NCBI GenBank assembly: GCA_004835665.1
Contig: RBKR01000028.1
Coordinates: 248,001-312,000 of the forward strand
Reading direction: 5' to 3'
DNA length: 64,000 bases
DNA from: Phoma sp. XZ068
Lineage: Eukaryota > Ascomycota > Dothideomycetes > Pleosporales > Didymellaceae
Positions 59,674-64,000 of this stretch are shown piece by piece. The notes below the pieces were generated by a model. That model did no database searches. It was not told where the DNA came from and saw nothing but the letters and a program-made list of their open reading frames with translations. Position 1 is the first letter of the stretch; the number at the start of each line of letters is the position of its first letter. The position numbers and the translations under genes are program-made.

Positions 59674-62600
59674 CAGAGTTGTCAACAATCAAACATGCGT
59701 CAAAACTTTGTTTGATTTTGTTTGACTCGGCCAAATCCAAAAAAACAAAAGTCTCCGCTGCTATTTTGATAAGCCAAACAAACAAAATAGTGAATTATTG
59801 TCAAAATATTTTGAGTTTGTTTGACTCGCTTAGTATACCTAGGTGCTGTAGGTCTTATTAGATGTGAGGTTTTTGAGATAATAGTAATTGACGATTGACG
59901 ACAGATTTATTGGTGTTCCAGCTGCCTTAGTAACTTAAGCTAATTGGCGCGTACCTTTCGTGTTGCAGCACGTTGTCAGCCACTATGCTTTGGCTTACTA
60001 TTTGCGTTAACAGCTTACTTTCTAATCAGCGACTTTGCTTACCTTTACGCTTGCTATGCCCCCTAAACGTAGCTTGAGGCTACTAAAGAAGCTGACACTC
60101 CCTTTAAACGCGCCCAACGTACGCGCAAACCTACGTTCAAGAAGCGCGAAGGGGATGGCAGCCAGCCAACTCAGCCGACGGAGCCGCCTACTGAGGTGCC
60201 TGAACATATGCCAGAGCCTGTAGAGCCGCGGGAAAGCACGCCGGAGCCACCTGAAAGTACGCCGGAGCCGCCTATAGAGCCGCAAACTCAGCCGGAGGAG
60301 CGCCCTCGGCGCGCATCACCACGGCCTATACTCCAAGCCTCACAGGCTTCTCAAGCCACAGGTCAGCCAGCCTGGGAGTTGCAGTTAGTGGCCAACAAGC
60401 CGCCTACAGCCACTGTTCAACCACGCGCTTTCTCTAGTGCTGCTACAGAGGTTTTTCAGTGGAGGAGGAAACTGCGCCGCCTATCGGCCTTACCAACTAT
60501 GAAGGAGTCGATTGGTCGCGATAGAAGGACTACGCGCCACCTCTCACTACACCTCGGGGCGCTCCCAGCTGGGTGTTTAGGCACGGTTGGCGCCTTTGGA
60601 AGGAGACGATACCTGAGAAACTCTATTTCCTCTGCAGGTACTGCCACATCAACAAGCAACATGGAGGCCTACACCAGGTCACTGCCTCAACAGCGCTGCC
60701 AACAACCACTTGAAAGAAGATCGCCCTGGCCACTGGCTCACCAAAGCTGGACCTATCGTCCACCAACAGCCACGCAAACCTGGCCACGATTAGCCCTCGA
60801 CAGTGGCCTCACATTCAGCCAAGATGCCTATCGGAAGCTTGGAAACTTCGACGTACAAGGCTTTAGGCAAGCTGCGGTGCGGTGGCTAGTCAATAACAGC
60901 AGGCCTTTGCGCGAATTTGAGACGGAAGCATTTCGTGAGATGATCAGGTTCGCTAACCCAGAGGCAGAGGCGGCGCTGTGGAGGTCTCACAACAGCGTCT
61001 CAGCGTTTGTGATGAGGCTCTATAGCTGGCTACAACCTCAGGTTAAGCGCGCCTTGTCAGAGGCTTGCAGCAAAGTACACATTAGCTTCGACGGCTGGAC
61101 GACCAAGGGAGGGAAACAGGGCTTCTTTGCCGTTGTTGCTCACTATGCTGACTCTCAAGGCGCGATAGTTGACCTTCCCATCGCGCTGCCGCAGCTGGTT
61201 GGCGCGCACACCGGCGAGGCGATTGCTGACGTTGTCGCGCAGACTCTGCGATATTTTGGCATCAACAGCGGCAAACTAGGCTACTTTGTCCTGAGTAACG
61301 CTTACAACAACGATACTGCTGTCAACAAACTCAGCACAATGTACAGCTTTGCTGCTGTCGATCGACGCCTCCGTTGCGCTTGCCACATACTCAACCTTGT
61401 TGGCCAAACAATCATGTTTGGCACAGACGCCGACGCCTTTGACAACGCCGCTGAACACACAAAAAAAGAAGAGTTTTACATGAAGGAGTGGCGGAGAGAT
61501 GGTCCGCTTGGCGTGTTTCTTGACATTGTTAACTACATTAACACACCAAAGCAATGGAGTATTTTTGCAGACTGCCAGCGCACTGCAGCTGGTGAGATGC
61601 CTGCTGGCGTTACAGGTGGTCTCCGTGAGCCAATCAAGCCTGTTGTTACGCGCTGGAACAGCTATTATGACTGCTTTGAGCGTGGAGCTGAGCTTCAACA
61701 AGCCATCAACTCATATGCCTCATACCACATCAAGGAGACAGAAGATGATGATTTTCGCGCGAAAAGCCGCGGCAAGAAGCTACCTGACGCGCCGCGATGG
61801 ATGCGATCAGGCGGGCTTACAGCTGCAGACTGGGCAGTGATTACTGAGTACATTGCAGTACTTCAGCCTCTTAAGTTTGCAACCGATCGTCACAAGGTCG
61901 CGGCAAAGCTGGCACCCACGGCGCGCTGTACAAGGTCATCCCAGTTTTTGAGTCTCTGATTTCTGAACTAGATGCTCGCCTTCGTACGTACGAAAGCGTC
62001 AATTACGAGCCATCTGAGGCGCCTGAAGATCACCTGCCTATTAACCTGCGCGCCGCGAGGCGTAAAGCGAGCGATTACCTCAACAAACTCCTCAAAATTC
62101 CTGTCTATTTTGCTGCCACGGCACTCCACCCGCGCTACAAAACCTACTACAAGCGCTTCTGGCGAGAGAAACCCACACGACTGGGCGCCGCACAGGCGAG
62201 ATTCCAGCAGTTTTGGGCTCGCTACAAGCCTGCCCGCGCAGCTGCAACACTAACAGCTGCACCCAAGCCCGCAATAAGCAGCTTCGCCGACGCGATTGAC
62301 TCAGTACTTGACGATAATGAGGTGACAATAGAGGAGGAGGATGAGTACGAGAGCTGGCTGAAAGAGCCTATGTGGACGTCTCTACAACACAAAGAAGGAT
62401 GTACAGCTGTCCAGTACTGGCACCAGCTTCAGTCGAAGTATCCTAACCTGTCGCAGATGGAGCTGGACGTGCTAACTATCCCGGCCTCCAGCGCAGACTG
62501 TGAGCGTGTTTTCACAGGTACTGGCGACATACTTGAGCCACAGAGACGCAAAATGGGCAGCCAACTATTTGCTGCGTTGGTGTGTACTCAGCGGTGGATT

Positions 62601-62892
62601 CGAGCAGGATTCAAGCCTCCAAGCGCAAAGGCAGCGGCAACGTACGACGTTATCAAGCTCATCGAAGAGTTTGGCATAAGAATGTGGGAGGAGCCGCCGC
62701 CTACAACACTATAGAAAAAGCCTTCTTGGCGTTTCAAACTATCTAAAACTAAACAATCAATCAAAGAAAATGCGCCTGCACAGCCTTGTTAAATCAAACA
62801 AACAAAACATAACACCATGAAAGTCGTCAAACAAACAAAATTGGAGCCTCAAATTTTGTTTCTTTTGTTTGTTTTGTTTGTTGACAACTCTG
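59674..62892 (+). mobile_element. hAT transposon copy 2, both ends present
   Basis: The left end starts cagagttgtcaacaatcaaa and the right end is ...gtttgttgacaactctg, so the outer 13-14 bp are inverted repeats. Interiors on both sides are rich in gtttgttt units, typical hAT subterminal repeats. The 8-bp flanks (gcaatggg, actcagcg) do not match. The element sits in the regulator gene, and no regulator sequence resumes on the right, so DNA was lost or rearranged there. 3219 bp. Confidence 0.88.
60056..62714 (+). pseudogene. hAT transposase, several frame breaks
   Basis: From ATG 60056 (MPPKRSL) a one-base deletion (agcttgag versus agccttgag in copy 1) shifts the frame. The Pro/Glu-rich N-terminal region (TPEPPESTPEPP) and BED finger follow over two frames. 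The long open stretch 60196-61959 carries the catalytic core (FREMIRFANPEAEAAL, FDGWTTKGGKQGFF, PVVTRWNSYYDCF). The frame breaks at KLAPT (61910), and the next part resumes as GTHGALYKVIPVFESLISEL. The C-terminal dimerisation domain (SSADCERVFTGTGDILEPQR) is intact up to the stop at 62714. It is the better-preserved of the two hAT copies. Confidence 0.85.
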
Positions 62893-63248
62893 ACTCAGCG
62901 ACACATTGAAAGCAACCCCCGGCTCGCCTGCTCAACTCCTGCTTCAACTTGGAGCCGCCGCATCACTGTTCAGGCGTCTTGATCAGGTTCCGGGCAGCCT
63001 CGACTTTAGTGCAAGTGTGTTGAGTATCATACAAAGGATTCGCGACAATTGCTCAGGTGTCAGACATTCGATTGACCTGCATGCCCGGTCAGGTTGCAAC
63101 GATTGGAGAGGCAACAAATACGCTGCAATTATACGTATAAGCCTATCCTGTTGAAGAAAGAACGACCATCGCAACATAGCTCGAATACAATGTTTTCCAC
63201 ATGCTTTAGTCCATTGTCTCAGCGTGTTCCTCACGCGACGGAATCTTT
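62893..63248. other. Intergenic, no gene recognised
   Basis: No continuation of the broken regulator is found here. The 3' UTR of the FtsJ-like gene is expected at the right. Confidence 0.4.
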
Positions 63249-64000
63249 TCAATGGGTCCCATCGTTCTTGAGGAATGACGCAGAGCGTAGGGCATCCGCT
63301 TGGGTCTGCCAAACAGGCGTGGCAAGATCGATAAGTTGCGGCCCAAACTCTGCTAACACTCCGCGGACATAGTCTTCTGATACAGGAGGCCGGGACGACA
63401 AAGTTTGGTCAGATTCAAATGTTGCGCTCTCCCACTGCTTCCGCCATTCCGTGACAGACGATTGCGCTTCTTCACTGCGCGGACGTACGTTCGTCGTAAC
63501 CATGTAGAAGGAGGAACGGATTCCATGTTTCTTCCTTGGCTTGAAGAGGCGCACTTTCGAGAACTTTGAAAACATTCTGATCATTGCGATGTTATTCCAT
63601 GCTTCTGCTTTGTGCATCAACACGACCAGCGACCCTTTGTCACGAAGGCGTTGTAGTGCGAAAACGACTTGACTCGTCACCAAGCGCAGCCGCTCCCGGG
63701 ATTCACGATACTCCGCACGAGGTTGTGCACGCTGAACTGATGCGCCGCAAAATGTGAGATCAAACGATTCGTTCTGACATGGTCTGTCCGAGGACAGATT
63801 GACAAAATCTGGATGTGTGGCGGGTACGGATGCCTTTGGGCGTCCCATGACATCTGTCAGCATTGTGACGTCGGCAAAGTCGACACGAATTCTGGGATCA
63901 GCTTTCCAACGCGGTAGCATGATTCCAAGACCTCCAGACGCTCGTGGCAGGGTTATGCCTCGTATCGTGGCTGCAGGGTGTTTTTCCAGCACTGTCGCAG
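63249..64000 (-). CDS. FtsJ-like methyltransferase domain protein, 5' partial
   Basis: Minus-strand reading is open to the window edge, so the N terminus is missing. Visible are SGGLGIMLPRWKADPRIRV, ADVTMLTDVMG, a Cys/Asn-rich FDLTFCGASVQR, RLRLVTSQVVFALQRLRDKG, LVVLMHKAEAWNN and RLFKPRKKHGIRSSFYMV. This resembles fungal proteins with an FtsJ-like Rossmann methyltransferase domain (SAM-dependent 2'-O RNA methylation in the family's characterised members). K in MHKAEAW and K in FKPRKKHG would be the catalytic-type lysines (inference). The start may lie only a short way beyond the edge. No lesions are seen. Confidence 0.72.
   Translation of the reverse strand, partial: ATVLEKHPAATIRGITLPRASGGLGIMLPRWKADPRIRVDFADVTMLTDVMGRPKASVPATHPDFVNLSSDRPCQNESFDLTFCGASVQRAQPRAEYRESRERLRLVTSQVVFALQRLRDKGSLVVLMHKAEAWNNIAMIRMFSKFSKVRLFKPRKKHGIRSSFYMVTTNVRPRSEEAQSSVTEWRKQWESATFESDQTLSSRPPVSEDYVRGVLAEFGPQLIDLATPVWQTQADALRSASFLKNDGTH

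Noticed and set aside
1..64000. tRNA or rRNA genes and telomere repeats
   Set aside because: I found no B-box-like arm with a matching acceptor stem, no rRNA core sequence and no TTAGGG array by eye.

Overview
The window is nuclear DNA of a filamentous ascomycete (Pezizomycotina; a Dothideomycete is my guess, from gene style only). The evidence is: short GT-AG introns of 48-90 bp with CTAAC/CTGAC-like branch sites; fungus-specific families (a Zn2Cys6 regulator, an OrsD zinc-finger protein, a fungal BTB protein, an FtsJ-like protein, a PD-(D/E)XK protein, an NB-TPR protein); and typical fungal transposons (Fot/pogo, Tad1-like LINEs, a MULE, hAT elements, solo LTRs). I saw no tRNA, rRNA or CRISPR.

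Layout. 1-10.4 kb: the 3' part of a pogo element, a three-exon PD-(D/E)XK nuclease-like gene, an OrsD-like relic, an intact MULE with perfect 67-bp TIRs, and an intact pogo element with perfect 63-bp TIRs. 11.1-12.1 kb: an intact short-chain dehydrogenase. 12.6-22.8 kb: a truncated hAT element, then two diverged Tad1-like LINEs in inverted orientation. Both LINEs end at the same codon of the reverse transcriptase, on either side of a 165-bp TG...CA segment. 23.2-26.1 kb: a two-exon BTB gene, a coiled-coil ORF and a small two-exon gene. 26.8-36.1 kb: a solo LTR with a 5-bp target duplication, a MULE tail, a second LTR, three pieces of OrsD/telomere-helicase-like (TLH) genes, and two intact convergent pogo elements separated by a single shared TA. 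38.8-42 kb: a Myb gene and half of an MFS transporter. 42.5-44.3 kb: a palindromic repeat cluster and two head-to-head LTRs around a gag relic. 45.3-47.1 kb: an NB-TPR (NLR-like) gene. 48.1-52.8 kb: a decayed pogo copy, a solo LTR and a 5'-truncated LINE with RT and RNase H. 53.1-57 kb: one small two-exon gene plus relics. 57.7-62.9 kb: a C2H2+Zn2Cys6 regulator broken by a frameshift and by a hAT element. 63.2-64 kb: the 3' part of an FtsJ-like methyltransferase gene.

The host genes do not form a pathway. They are isolated accessory genes, several of them broken, in a transposon-dense compartment. TLH-like material would fit a subtelomeric or recently rearranged region, but no telomere repeat is present. 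The transposon copies show no obvious C-to-T decay, so RIP looks weak or absent here. The most unusual structures are the two pogo elements sharing one TA, the matched-breakpoint inverted LINE pair, and the tyrosine-recombinase-like signature in the TLH-type proteins.
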